64,000 bases of DNA from JABCPH02 sp963524305 (GCA_963524305.1 CAURGH010000005.1:1-64000), one strand, 5' to 3'. Positions 18,211-27,604 are shown, counted from the stretch's first letter. Numbers and translations: made by a program. Notes: a model not told the origin generated them from the letters alone.

Positions 18211-20037
18211 TTAGTCAACAATTTCTGCATCTTGAACATCATCTTTAGAAGAACTATTATCTGTATTTTCTTCAGTTCCACCTTGTGCTCCTTGTTGAGC
18301 CGCTGCTGCTTCTTGGTACATTCTAGTTGCAAATCCTTGAGAAACTTTCGATAACTCTTCAATTCCTTTTCTAATTGCTTCTATATCGTCACCATCTTTT
18401 ACTTTTTTCAATTCTTCAATTGCTTTTTCGATGTCTTCTTTTTCAGTTCCTTGCAGTTTAGCTTCGTTTTCTTTTATAGTTTTTTCAGTTGCAATTACTA
18501 ATTGGTCAGCTTGGTTTCTAGCTTCTACCAATTCTTTAAATTTAGCATCTTCAGCTTCATTTGCTTCAGCGTCTTTTTTCATTTTTTCAATATCATCTTT
18601 AGACAAGTTAGAACTTCCAGAAATTGTTACTGTATTTTCTTTTCCTGTTCCTAAATCTTTAGCTGATACATGCACGATACCATTTGCATCAATATCAAAT
18701 GTTACTTCGATTTGAGGTACTCCTCTTGGTGCAGGTGGGATGTCGTTTAAGTTAAATTCTCCTAATTTATGGTTATCAGCCGCTCTAGCTCTTTCCCCTT
18801 GCAATACAACGATTGATACTGCTGGTTGATTATCTGCTGCTGTTGAGAATACTTGTGATTTTTTAACTGGCACAGTAGTATTTCTATCAATAATCTTAGT
18901 AAATACACCACCCATTGTTTCAATTCCTAATGACAATGGAGTTACATCTAATAACAATACGTCTTTAACATCTCCCATTAATACTCCACCTTGAATAGCT
19001 GCTCCTGCTGCTACAACTTCATCAGGGTTAATTGATTTATTAGGTTCTTTTCCAAAGAATGATTTAACCCATTCTTGAACTGCCGGGATTCTTGTTGATC
19101 CACCAACTAATAAGATTTCATCAATTCCACTTGGATCTAAGTTTGCATCTTCTAACGCTTGTTTAACAGGCCCTTTAGTTGCTTCAACCAAGTCTTTTGT
19201 CAATTCATCAAATGCTGCTCTAGTTAATTTCTTTTCCAAATGTTTTGGTCCACTTGCATCCATTGTGATGAATGGTAATGAAATTTGTGTTTCTAATGTA
19301 GTTGATAATTTTTTCTTAGCATCTTCTGCTGCATCTTTTAATCTTTGAATTGCCATTTTATCATTTCTTAAATCAATTCCAGTTTCTTTTTTAAATTCAT
19401 CAGCTAACCAGTCAATAATTTTTTGGTCAAAGTTATCTCCACCTAAGTGGTTATTCCCTGAAGTTGAAATAACTTCTACTACTCCATCTCCAATTTCCAA
19501 TACTGATACGTCAAATGTACCTCCACCTAAGTCAAATACTAATACTTTTTCTTCTTTTTTCTTATCTAATCCATAAGATAATGCTGCTGCTGTTGGTTCA
19601 TTAATAATTCTTTTTACTGTAAGCCCTGCAATTTCTCCTGCATCTTTAGTTGCTTGTCTTTGAGCATCAGTAAAGTAAGCTGGTACAGTGATTACTGCTT
19701 CTGTTACAGGTTCACCTAAATAACTTTCTGCATCTTTTTTCAATTTTTTCAAAATCATTGCTGAAATTTCTTGTGGTGTATAATCTTTTCCATGGATATT
19801 TACTTTATAATCTGATCCCATTTGTGTTTTAATTGAAATTACTGTTGAATCAGGATTTGTAATTGCTTGTCTTTTAGCAATTTCTCCAACTATAATTTCT
19901 CCATTATCTTTAATATTTACTACTGAAGGGGTAGTTCTTCCTCCATCACTATTTGGTATTATCGCAAAGTTTCCACCTTCCATAACTGCCACGCAGCTGT
20001 TTGTTGTCCCTAAATCTATTCCTATTATTTTACTCAT
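18211..20037 (-). CDS. dnaK: Chaperone DnaK (Hsp70)
   Basis: 608 residues. The nucleotide-binding domain shows GIDLGTTNSCVAV (phosphate 1), FDLGGGTFDVSVLEI (phosphate 2) and LVGGSTRIPAVQ (adenosine); the linker DVLLLDVTPLSLGIET precedes the substrate-binding domain, and the tail is Gln/Ala-rich. It folds and protects proteins in an ATP cycle with GrpE and DnaJ. The start at 20037 has AAGGAG 10 bases upstream; an earlier ATG would be too close to that site. Third gene of the hrcA-grpE-dnaK group controlled by CIRCE. Confidence 0.98.
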   Translation of the reverse strand: MSKIIGIDLGTTNSCVAVMEGGNFAIIPNSDGGRTTPSVVNIKDNGEIIVGEIAKRQAITNPDSTVISIKTQMGSDYKVNIHGKDYTPQEISAMILKKLKKDAESYLGEPVTEAVITVPAYFTDAQRQATKDAGEIAGLTVKRIINEPTAAALSYGLDKKKEEKVLVFDLGGGTFDVSVLEIGDGVVEVISTSGNNHLGGDNFDQKIIDWLADEFKKETGIDLRNDKMAIQRLKDAAEDAKKKLSTTLETQISLPFITMDASGPKHLEKKLTRAAFDELTKDLVEATKGPVKQALEDANLDPSGIDEILLVGGSTRIPAVQEWVKSFFGKEPNKSINPDEVVAAGAAIQGGVLMGDVKDVLLLDVTPLSLGIETMGGVFTKIIDRNTTVPVKKSQVFSTAADNQPAVSIVVLQGERARAADNHKLGEFNLNDIPPAPRGVPQIEVTFDIDANGIVHVSAKDLGTGKENTVTISGSSNLSKDDIEKMKKDAEANEAEDAKFKELVEARNQADQLVIATEKTIKENEAKLQGTEKEDIEKAIEELKKVKDGDDIEAIRKGIEELSKVSQGFATRMYQEAAAAQQGAQGGTEENTDNSSSKDDVQDAEIVD

Positions 20038-20147
20038 ATATATCATTCTCCTTAATTTTCAATTTATTTAATTTTTTATAAAAGTATTATTTCAAATCCA
20101 ATTTTAAATCTATTTTTTTGAATTTTCAAATTATAACTTTTACAAAA

Positions 20148-20726
20148 TTACTTTTTATTAACTGTTACCATCGCAGGTCTAATAACTTTCCCTTTCAATT
20201 TATATCCTTTTTGGAACACTTTCACAATAACATCATTGTCTAAATTTTCCACATTTTCAGTCATCATCGCTTGATGTTCATAAGGATTAAACTTCACACC
20301 TTCTGCTGCTTCCAATTCTTCAACACCTTCTTCAGTCAAAAGATTTCTCAGATTTCTCAAAATCATATTAACTCCTTCAACCAATGCGTCAAAGTTTTTA
20401 GTTTCAGCAGAAGCTTGTTCAGCTCTTTCTAAATTATCAATATTATCTAATAATTTTGTAACAATACCTTCAGAAGCATATTTTCTCATTTCAGCAACTT
20501 CATTTTCTTTTCTTTTCGTAAAGTTTTGAAATTCAGCTAATTTTCTTGTATAAGAACTTTTCCATTCTTCCAAGTCCTTTTCAAGTTTTGCAATTACTTC
20601 TTCAGGCGTTTCTTCTTTAACTTCCTCTTTCGCAGTAGAATCAGCATTTTCTTGTGTTTCATTTGCTTCATTTTCTGCATCTAATTGATCTTTTACTTCT
20701 TCGTTTTCATTTTTTTTCTCTGACAT
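20148..20726 (-). CDS. grpE: Nucleotide exchange factor GrpE
   Basis: 192 residues: a charged, probably disordered N-terminus (about 1-45), a long coiled coil (about 45-100, with KLAEFQNFTKRKENE) and the beta domain ending in the signature region YEHQAM and VFQKGYKLKGKVIRPAMV. It releases ADP from DnaK. It starts 3 bases after the hrcA stop. Confidence 0.97.
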   Translation of the reverse strand: MSEKKNENEEVKDQLDAENEANETQENADSTAKEEVKEETPEEVIAKLEKDLEEWKSSYTRKLAEFQNFTKRKENEVAEMRKYASEGIVTKLLDNIDNLERAEQASAETKNFDALVEGVNMILRNLRNLLTEEGVEELEAAEGVKFNPYEHQAMMTENVENLDNDVIVKVFQKGYKLKGKVIRPAMVTVNKK

Positions 20727-20729
20727 CGT

Positions 20730-21752
20730 CTACCTCACTTCTCCTTTATTATTTTTTTCTAAAAGTTGTTTCACTTCTTCCGAAACATATTCTACCAAAC
20801 CAACTGTTCTAGAATATTCCATCCGTTTTGGACCTATTACCCCCATAACACCTTTAGCATTCCCCAATGTGTAAACCGAAAATACAAACGAGAAATCTTC
20901 CAAGCCAGGTATATTCAAATCTTCTCCAAAGATAACATTTACTGCACCATCTTTATACTGCTCTCTTTGAATAAATTGTGAAAACACAGCTCTTAAATCT
21001 TTTGGATTATTAAACAATTTCACTCGATCAATTATTTTCATTACATCCGAGGCATTGCCCTCTAATAAATTTGAACCCCCTTCAAAAAATAATTTTCCTT
21101 CATCTACACCTTTATCTTCTTGAAAACCTTCTGGTACAAATAGCTCCCTATTTGTGAAGAATTCTCCTAAATCAGATAGTGTAAATACTTCTTTTTCTCT
21201 GATTTTTTCATTCAAAAACCTATTAATATTTTCAACTCCTTCTTCATTCAAAGGCGTTTCTAGATACACACTCAAGTTTTTTGTTAAATATGAATCCATA
21301 ACTATTACAGCAAGAATAGTCGTATCATTAATATGAACTAATTTTACTTTCCTAATTCCTTCCTGCTTTATAGCCGGCTCCAACACAACTCCTGCATACT
21401 GACTAATTTTCGACAGTAGCCTCGATGTCTCTTCAAATATCATATCTATTTGGTTCATTCGTTTATTATACGCTTGTAAAACTTTTGCTTTTTCCTCTTG
21501 AGAAATATCTCGTATTTTAATAAGTTCCTCCACATATAATCTGTAACCTTCACTTGTAGGAATTCTTCCAGAAGATGTATGTGTTTTGCTAATCAAACCT
21601 TTATCTTCCAAATCAGCCATTGTATTTCTAATTGTAGCTGAAGAAACTCCGATATTATACTTTTTCTCCAAAGTTCTTGACCCTACACTTTCACCAAATT
21701 CGAGATAATGTTTGATTATAGCTTTTAAAATCAACTGTTCTCTTTCATTCAT
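20730..21752 (-). CDS. hrcA: Heat-shock repressor HrcA
   Basis: 340 residues with an N-terminal winged helix (about 1-70, SVGSRTLEKKYNIGVSSATIRNTMADLEDKG split across helices) and the HrcA dimerisation domain. It represses heat-shock genes by binding CIRCE with GroEL as co-factor. The frame extends 11 codons further upstream, but that extension overlaps the CIRCE operator and GGAAGGG precedes the ATG at 21752. It autoregulates its own operon through that operator. Confidence 0.96.
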   Translation of the reverse strand: MNEREQLILKAIIKHYLEFGESVGSRTLEKKYNIGVSSATIRNTMADLEDKGLISKTHTSSGRIPTSEGYRLYVEELIKIRDISQEEKAKVLQAYNKRMNQIDMIFEETSRLLSKISQYAGVVLEPAIKQEGIRKVKLVHINDTTILAVIVMDSYLTKNLSVYLETPLNEEGVENINRFLNEKIREKEVFTLSDLGEFFTNRELFVPEGFQEDKGVDEGKLFFEGGSNLLEGNASDVMKIIDRVKLFNNPKDLRAVFSQFIQREQYKDGAVNVIFGEDLNIPGLEDFSFVFSVYTLGNAKGVMGVIGPKRMEYSRTVGLVEYVSEEVKQLLEKNNKGEVR

Positions 21753-21774
21753 CTCTGTATCCCTTCCTTTTTTA

Positions 21775-21801
21775 TTAGCACTCACTAACTAACAGTGCTA
21801 A
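21775..21801. promoter_or_regulatory. CIRCE operator
   Basis: TTAGCACTC, 9-base spacer, CAGTGCTAA. The consensus is TTAGCACTC-N9-GAGTGCTAA, so a single base departs from it. It lies between the promoter and the hrcA ATG, the standard HrcA site for repression of hrcA-grpE-dnaK. Confidence 0.95.
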
Positions 21802-21811
21802 TTACAGATAT

Positions 21812-21840
21812 AATATACTACATTTTAAAAAATTTGTCAA
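21812..21840 (-). promoter_or_regulatory. Promoter of the hrcA-grpE-dnaK operon
   Basis: On the minus strand TTGACA (21835-21840), 17 bases, TATATT (21812-21817): a near-consensus sigma-70 promoter. Transcription would begin just before or within the CIRCE. Confidence 0.88.
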
Positions 21841-22019
21841 CACTTTTTTAAAATTTTTTTAAATTTTTTACAAAAAAACTAATTATCTTCAAAAACCTTT
21901 AAAAATCATCATTCTAAACAACTTTTAAATTTTATTTTTTTTTAAATTAGTAATATTTATATAATTTTCTTGATTTACTTTACTTTTATACTTCCATAAT
22001 TCAATTTAAATTCTCACCA

Positions 22020-22054
22020 AACAAAAAAGGATAAGCAAACTTATCCTTTTTTTA
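22020..22054 (-). terminator. Terminator after gpmI
   Basis: Perfect 13-bp stem AAAAAAGGATAAG (22023-22035) with CTTATCCTTTTTT (22040-22052), loop CAAA, flanked by A and T runs, so it can work in both directions. It ends the gpmI transcript. Confidence 0.9.
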
Positions 22055-22076
22055 ACTATTCAATTTTAATTATTTA

Positions 22077-23612
22077 TTATTTAACAATTAAAGTTTCTCC
22101 AGTCATTTCAGCTGGTTTTTCAATACCTAATAAATCTAACATTGTTGGTGTTAAATCAGCTAATTTACCATCTGTTCTTAATTTAACATCCTTCAAGTCA
22201 TTTGAAATTAAGATGAATGGAACTGGGTTTACAGTATGAGCTGTATGAGGTGCTCCAGTTTCAGGATTTACTAATAAATCAGCATTTCCATGGTCTGCTG
22301 TAATTAATACTGCTCCATCTAATTCCAATACTTTATTAACAATTTGTCCTGTACAGTTATCTACTGCTTGACAAGCTGCCATTACTGCTTCTACATTTCC
22401 TGTATGTCCAACCATGTCAGGATTTGCAAAGTTTAATATAACTGTGTCAACTTTACCAGTGTTTAATTCTTCGATTAATCTTTCTTTTACTTTATAAGCA
22501 CTCATTTCAGGTTGTAAATCATAAGTTGCAACTTTTGGTGAGTCAGATAACAATCTAATTTCTCCTGGGTAAGGTTCTTCTTTACCACCATTGAAGAAGA
22601 AAGTAACGTGTGCGTATTTTTCAGTTTCAGCTGTTCTTACTTGAGTTAATCCTGCTTTTGAAACTACTTCTCCAAATCCATTTACGATTTCTTCAGGTGG
22701 ATATGCTACTGGTGAAGCGAATGTAACATCATATTGAGCCATTGTAACGAAATTAACTTTAGGATAAACTTTTCTTGCAAATCCTGTAAATTCAGGGTCA
22801 ACAAATGTTCTAGTTAATTGTCTAGCTCTATCAGGTCTAAAGTTTGCGAAAATTACACCATCTCCATCTTTAATTAATCCATTGTCTTTTGAACCAATTT
22901 TTGCTGGTTTTACAAATTCATCTGTAATTCCTTCAGCATAAGAATTTTTGATAGCTTCTTCAGCTGTAGCAGCTACATTTCCTTCTCCTAAAGTCAATGC
23001 ATTATAAGCTAATTCTACTCTATCCCAGTTATTATCTCTATCCATTGCATAGTATCTTCCAACTATTGTTGCAATTTTTCCAACACCTAAATCATCTAGT
23101 GCTTTTTGTAATTGTGCTAAGTATTCAACTCCACTTTCAGGCGCAGTATCTCTTCCATCCATAATTGCATGAACGTAAATTTCAGTTAATCCTTTTTTCT
23201 TAGCCATGTCAACTAATCCGATTAAATGGTCAATGTGGCAGTGAACTCCACCATCTGAAGTCAATCCAGTGATATGTAATGCTTTTCCATTAGCTTTTGT
23301 TGTTTCCATAACATCTGACAATACTTTATTTTCTAAAATTGTTCCTTCTTTAATTGCTTTAGAAATTTTTGGTAACATTTGATAAACTACTCTTCCAGCA
23401 CCAATATTTGTATGTCCAACTTCTGAGTTTCCAAATTGCCCTTCAGGTAATCCTACGAATTCCCCATCTGCTCTTAATTCAGTGAATGGGTATTCTTTAA
23501 CATATCTGTTAAAATTTATTGGATTCGCCAATTTTACTCCATCAACTTCGTCATTGTGGTGGTTCATTCCCCAACCGTCTAAAATTATTAAAACTACTGG
23601 TCTTTTTTTCAT
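22077..23612 (-). CDS. gpmI: 2,3-bisphosphoglycerate-independent phosphoglycerate mutase
   Basis: 511 residues, the usual iPGM length. The metal-binding LILDGWG at the N-terminus, the phosphoserine nucleophile region FGNSEVGHTNIGAGR (about 65), DGRDTAP, NFANPDMVGHTGN and ITADHGNAD all match the family. It interconverts 3- and 2-phosphoglycerate using two manganese ions. GGAAGGAAG precedes the ATG at 23612; the six-codon upstream extension overlaps it. Confidence 0.97.
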   Translation of the reverse strand: MKKRPVVLIILDGWGMNHHNDEVDGVKLANPINFNRYVKEYPFTELRADGEFVGLPEGQFGNSEVGHTNIGAGRVVYQMLPKISKAIKEGTILENKVLSDVMETTKANGKALHITGLTSDGGVHCHIDHLIGLVDMAKKKGLTEIYVHAIMDGRDTAPESGVEYLAQLQKALDDLGVGKIATIVGRYYAMDRDNNWDRVELAYNALTLGEGNVAATAEEAIKNSYAEGITDEFVKPAKIGSKDNGLIKDGDGVIFANFRPDRARQLTRTFVDPEFTGFARKVYPKVNFVTMAQYDVTFASPVAYPPEEIVNGFGEVVSKAGLTQVRTAETEKYAHVTFFFNGGKEEPYPGEIRLLSDSPKVATYDLQPEMSAYKVKERLIEELNTGKVDTVILNFANPDMVGHTGNVEAVMAACQAVDNCTGQIVNKVLELDGAVLITADHGNADLLVNPETGAPHTAHTVNPVPFILISNDLKDVKLRTDGKLADLTPTMLDLLGIEKPAEMTGETLIVK

Positions 23613-23727
23613 TCTAGTTCTTCCTTCCATTTATATTATTAATTACCCGTACATTATACAAATTTTTTAATAATTTATCAAGAAATTTTATACTTTTTTG
23701 AAAAAATATTTCTAAAATGTTTATCTA

Positions 23728-23794
23728 TTGACTAAAAATAAAATCAATGTATAATTAAAATTGGGGATGTTTATTTTCTTTTTGGAAATAAACA
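23728..23794 (+). promoter_or_regulatory. nagBA promoter with a palindromic operator candidate
   Basis: TTGACT (23728-23733), 16 bases, TATAAT (23750-23755). Just downstream is an inverted repeat TGTTTATTT (23768-23776) / AAATAAACA (23786-23794) with 9-base spacer, positioned where a repressor would block elongation or where a leader hairpin would form. A regulator of amino-sugar use is the natural candidate. Confidence 0.7.
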
Positions 23795-23824
23795 GCTACT
23801 TTGGTTAAGAAAGGAAATTTGATT

Positions 23825-24655
23825 ATGAGAGTTATTATCTTAAAAAATAGCGACGAAACAGCCAAATGGAGTGCTTATCGAATTGCAAAAGAAATGTTAA
23901 AATTCAAGCCAACTCCCGAAAAACCCTTTGTTTTAGGTCTACCTACTGGCTCTACACCTTTAAAAACATACAAAGAATTAATCAATTTATATAATGAAGG
24001 AATTATTTCTTTTGAAAATGTTATTACATTTAATATGGATGAATACGTGGGTTTATCACCTGATAACGAGCAAAGCTACCATTATTTTATGAACGAACAT
24101 TTTTTCAAATTCATCAATATTAAACCAGAAAATATTAATATCCCAAATGGAATGGCAACTGATTTGGAAGCTGAATGTCAAAGATATGAAGATAAAATTA
24201 AATCAGTTGGAGGAGTGACTCTGTTTTTAAGCGGAGTCGGAGAGGACGGACACATTGCCTTTAATGAGCCAGGATCTTCATTAAGTTCACGAACTCGCAG
24301 TAAAGAGCTTACACACGACACAATTTTAGCAAATTCAAGATTTTTTGATTACGATGTTGAAAAAGTTCCAAAATTAGCTTTAACTGTTGGAGTTGGAACT
24401 CTTTTAGATTCTAAAGAAATTTTGACTATTATTAACGGATACAAAAAATCACAAGCCGCCTACTACGGAATCGAAGGATGTGTCACTCAAATGTGGACTA
24501 TTTCTGCATTACAGCTACATCGAAAAGCTCTTTTAATTGTTGATGAAGACGCCGTTTCCGATTTAAAAGTGAAAACTTATAGATATTTTAAAGATATTGA
24601 ATCAAAAAATATTGATTTAAAGAAAATGAAAGAAGAATTATTGACTTTTAAATAA
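23825..24655 (+). CDS. nagB: Glucosamine-6-phosphate deaminase
   Basis: 276 residues. GLPTGSTPLKTYKELI, FNMDEYVGL (catalytic Asp), GVGEDGHIAFNEPGSS (catalytic Glu/His region) and SRTR are NagB hallmarks. It converts glucosamine 6-phosphate to fructose 6-phosphate and ammonia, feeding amino sugars into glycolysis. The ATG at 23825 follows AAAGGA by about 10 bases; eight codons of upstream frame have no ribosome site. First gene of a nagB-nagA pair. Confidence 0.96.
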   Translation: MRVIILKNSDETAKWSAYRIAKEMLKFKPTPEKPFVLGLPTGSTPLKTYKELINLYNEGIISFENVITFNMDEYVGLSPDNEQSYHYFMNEHFFKFINIKPENINIPNGMATDLEAECQRYEDKIKSVGGVTLFLSGVGEDGHIAFNEPGSSLSSRTRSKELTHDTILANSRFFDYDVEKVPKLALTVGVGTLLDSKEILTIINGYKKSQAAYYGIEGCVTQMWTISALQLHRKALLIVDEDAVSDLKVKTYRYFKDIESKNIDLKKMKEELLTFK

Positions 24656-24702
24656 AATTAATTAAATTTATAAAATTAATAACTAAGAGAGGAAAAAATA
24701 AA

Positions 24703-25851
24703 ATGATTATAAAAAATGCAAGAATTTTTGATGGAGAAAAATTTATAGACAAAAATACTGTTCTCATCGAAAATAAAACTATTAAAAAAATTTTAAATGA
24801 AAATAAATTATCACAAAAAGAAATTTCTGACAATGAAATCATTGACATTCAAGGAATGGTCTTGTCACCAGGATTTATTGACTTGCAGTTAAATGGATGT
24901 GGTGGTGTATTATTCAATGATGATACATCTGAAAATGCATTGAAAATTATGAATGAAACTAACAAAAAATTCGGTTGTACATCATTTTTACCAACTTTAA
25001 TCACTTCTCCTGACAATAAAATTCTTAACGCTCTAGAAGTTATAAAAAAAATTGATAATCCAGAAGAAATCGGTGTTTTAGGACTTCATATTGAAGGACC
25101 TTATATAAGTGTTGAAAAAAAAGGAATTCACAGACCTGAATATATTAGAATTTTGTCAGATGAAATTATACAAAAAATTGCAGATTATGGAAAAGAAATT
25201 ACTCGATTAATTACAATTGCACCTGAAAAAGCAAAAATTGATCATTTAAAAACTTTAAGAAAAGCTGGAATCAAAATAAATATGGGACATTCAAATGCTA
25301 CTTACGACCAATGTCTTGAAAAAAAAGAATACTACGATGGAGGAACACACTTATATAATGCGATGAGTCCACTAGAATCAAGAAATCCTGGACTTGTAGG
25401 TTTCCTATTTAACGATAATGAATTAAGTGCTGGAATAATTGTAGATGGTTTTCACTCAGAATTTACTGCTGTCGAAATTGCAAAAAAAATAATGAAAAAT
25501 CGATTATATCTAATTACTGATGCCGTAAGCCCTGCTGGAACAACTGACATGAAAGAATTTATGTTTGAAGGAAATCGTGTTTTGTATCAAAATGGTAAAT
25601 GTATATCTCCTGAAGGAACTCTTGGCGGATCAGCTCTTGTAATGATTGAAGGAGTTAAAAATTTAGTTCAAAAAGTGAACCAACCTTTAGAAGAATCACT
25701 AAAAATGGCAACTTCCTATCCAGCAAAATTTATTTCTGTAGAAGATAGATACGGATACATAAAAGAAGGATATATCGCTGATTTAACATATTTTGATGAT
25801 AATTTCAAAATTAAAGGAACTATTTCAAAAGGAAATCTCCAAACTTACTAA
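24703..25851 (+). CDS. nagA: N-acetylglucosamine-6-phosphate deacetylase
   Basis: 382 residues of the amidohydrolase superfamily. Motifs: PGFIDLQLNGCGG, GLHIEGPYI (metal Glu), MGHSNATYDQ (metal His), THLYNAMSPL and ITDAVSPAG (catalytic Asp). It makes glucosamine 6-phosphate, the NagB substrate. It lies 47 bases downstream of nagB with an AGAGAGG ribosome site. Confidence 0.96.
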   Translation: MIIKNARIFDGEKFIDKNTVLIENKTIKKILNENKLSQKEISDNEIIDIQGMVLSPGFIDLQLNGCGGVLFNDDTSENALKIMNETNKKFGCTSFLPTLITSPDNKILNALEVIKKIDNPEEIGVLGLHIEGPYISVEKKGIHRPEYIRILSDEIIQKIADYGKEITRLITIAPEKAKIDHLKTLRKAGIKINMGHSNATYDQCLEKKEYYDGGTHLYNAMSPLESRNPGLVGFLFNDNELSAGIIVDGFHSEFTAVEIAKKIMKNRLYLITDAVSPAGTTDMKEFMFEGNRVLYQNGKCISPEGTLGGSALVMIEGVKNLVQKVNQPLEESLKMATSYPAKFISVEDRYGYIKEGYIADLTYFDDNFKIKGTISKGNLQTY

Positions 25852-25958
25852 AATTATCAAAAAATTGTATTTTTACCTTTCATTTAAACAAAAAAATATG
25901 ATATAATTACTTTGAGAAACAAAATAATTTTATTTTCTTTTGAATGAAAGGAGAAAAA

Positions 25959-26621
25959 ATGAAGATAGATAATTTCTATAGTTTACTAAAAAATATTGGT
26001 ATTTTTCAAACATTTAATGAAAAACAAATTGAGAATATTTTTAGTAAAATTCATTATCATATAAAAGATTATCCTAAAAATGAATTAGTTTTTTTTCGAG
26101 GTGACACTATTAACCATATAATTATTATTTTGGAAGGACTTTGCAAAGGAGAAATGCAAAAGCTGAATGGCGATTCAATTGTGATTGATTACATTCCTTC
26201 ACAGCAAATTGTCGCTCCTGCCTTTATTTTTGGCGATGTAAGCACTTTCCCCGTTGATTTAATCACTGTTGAAAAAACAAAATTACTTTTTTTAGACAAA
26301 AATGATTTTTTAGAACTTTTACAAACTGATAAAACCCTTTTAATAAATTTTATCAACGAAATTTCCAACAAAGGACAATTACTATCAAAAAGAATTTGGT
26401 TTAATTTTACAAATAAAACTATCACAGAAAAAATTATTAGCTATGTCAAACAAAATCAAAAAAATGGAATTATCACTTTTTATCCAAATATTTCTGAACT
26501 TGCAAAAAAATTTGAAATTACACGACCTTCTTTATCTCGTGAAATTTCTTCACTTTGCAATAAAGGAATTTTGACAAAAATTAATAATAATCAGTATCGT
26601 GTTGAGTTATCTATGATATGA
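25959..26621 (+). CDS. Crp/Fnr-family transcriptional regulator
   Basis: 220 residues: an N-terminal cyclic-nucleotide-binding-like beta-roll (about 15-125) and a C-terminal winged helix (about 145-215, with ISELAKKFEITRPSLSREISSLCNKG). The Fnr iron-sulfur cysteine cluster is absent. The ligand is unknown. Because it follows nagBA it could control amino-sugar use, but it has its own upstream -10-like TATAAT (25902-25907). Start chosen from AAAGGAG before the ATG at 25959. Confidence 0.85.
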   Translation: MKIDNFYSLLKNIGIFQTFNEKQIENIFSKIHYHIKDYPKNELVFFRGDTINHIIIILEGLCKGEMQKLNGDSIVIDYIPSQQIVAPAFIFGDVSTFPVDLITVEKTKLLFLDKNDFLELLQTDKTLLINFINEISNKGQLLSKRIWFNFTNKTITEKIISYVKQNQKNGIITFYPNISELAKKFEITRPSLSREISSLCNKGILTKINNNQYRVELSMI

Positions 26622-26748
26622 ATTAAAAAAATTTCATATAAATTTATAAAATAATAACTTCTAACATTATTTTACATAGAATCAATTATTTTAAGTTAAT
26701 TATTATTCCATCTTCTATAACAAAATCTATCAAAACTCAGGAGGATTT

Positions 26749-27207
26749 ATGAAAAAAGATTATGAAAAAAAATACACTACCGAAGAACTAAAAGAAAAAT
26801 TAACACCCGAACAATTTGAAGTGACACAAAACGAAGGAACTGAAGCACCGTTCAAAAACGAATATTGGGATAACACAGAAAAAGGACTTTATGTAGATGT
26901 TGTTTCTGGTGAACCGCTATTCACTTCAATGCAAAAATTTGAATCAAGTTGCGGATGGCCAAGTTTTGACGCTACAATTAATCAAGAAAATATGGTTTAT
27001 AAAGAAGACAACAAACTTTCTAGAACTCGTACTGAAGTTAGAACAAAAAGAAGCGATATTCATTTAGGTCATATTTTCAACGACGGACCAACTGAAACAG
27101 GAATGAGATTTTGTATGAACTCTGCTGCCTTGAGGTTTATTCCGTTTGAAGATTTGGAAAAAGAAGGTTATTCAGACTATATTTATTTATTTGAAAATGA
27201 AAAATAA
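26749..27207 (+). CDS. msrB: Peptide-methionine (R)-S-oxide reductase
   Basis: 152 residues. SSCGWPSF, RSDIHLGHIFNDGPTETGMRFCMNSAALRFIP contains the catalytic Cys (RFCMNS) and substrate-binding residues of MsrB. The two CxxC zinc pairs of many MsrBs are absent. It repairs oxidised methionine in proteins with thioredoxin. Strong AGGAGG ribosome site; followed by a terminator. Confidence 0.95.
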   Translation: MKKDYEKKYTTEELKEKLTPEQFEVTQNEGTEAPFKNEYWDNTEKGLYVDVVSGEPLFTSMQKFESSCGWPSFDATINQENMVYKEDNKLSRTRTEVRTKRSDIHLGHIFNDGPTETGMRFCMNSAALRFIPFEDLEKEGYSDYIYLFENEK

Positions 27208-27238
27208 TTTTTGATTTTGAAAATAACTATATTTTTTT

Positions 27239-27285
27239 AAGAGTAAAATTTTTAAAATTCAATTTAAAATTTCTACTCTTTTTTT
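27239..27285. terminator. Bidirectional terminator after msrB
   Basis: AAGAGTA (27239-27245) pairs with TACTCTT (27274-27280), extended by A/T pairs, with a T run on the plus strand and A run before it, so it can stop msrB and also any minus-strand transcript from the structured RNA upstream. Confidence 0.7.
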
Positions 27286-27329
27286 ATTTATACGAAAATT
27301 AGATTCATATTTTTTATATAAATTTTTAC

Positions 27330-27604
27330 AAAAAAAAATCCAATCTACCGTTCTAACTTAATTTTTGGTTGCCTGTAAATGTTACAGGTGGTAGTTATTT
27401 TCACAAAATAGCACAGAATCCGTGCAAAGCTAATGCCGCCGTGATTACCCTGAATCTCTTTTGCAAAGTGATAACCCCATTAAAAAAAGAGTAAAGCCCA
27501 AAAATTATACTGTTAGTATCGAATAGACCAGAAATTTTCTTTTATATATGTTTATTTCTTTATCTAACCTTCTGTATTATATCCTTTATAGTCAAAATTG
27601 TCAA
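27330..27604 (-). ncRNA. Structured small RNA with its own promoter (6S-like architecture)
   Basis: The minus strand carries a perfect promoter: TTGACA (27599-27604), 17 bases, TATAAT (27576-27581), giving a start near 27569. The roughly 240-base transcript ends in nine T at 27338-27330. Its ends pair in blocks: 27524-27530 with 27340-27347 (using G-U pairs that exist only on this strand), 27512-27516 with 27353-27357, and a perfect 9-bp block 27498-27506 with 27360-27368. Inside are a CCTGTAA/TTACAGG hairpin on the 3' side and an inner stem (GTTATCAC/GTGAAAATAAC) capped by GCAC/GTGC. A closing stem, central bubble with 3' hairpin, and terminal stem is how 6S RNA is built, but no primary-sequence proof is available. 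No protein frame is seen here. Confidence 0.55.

Noticed and set aside
27361..27500. Plus-strand cobalamin-type riboswitch (AATAG...GAATCC...GCCGCC resembles the B12 core)
   Set aside because: No convincing plus-strand promoter, no B12 box at the proper place and about 300 bases to the next gene; the minus strand has a perfect promoter and G-U pairs supporting that orientation.
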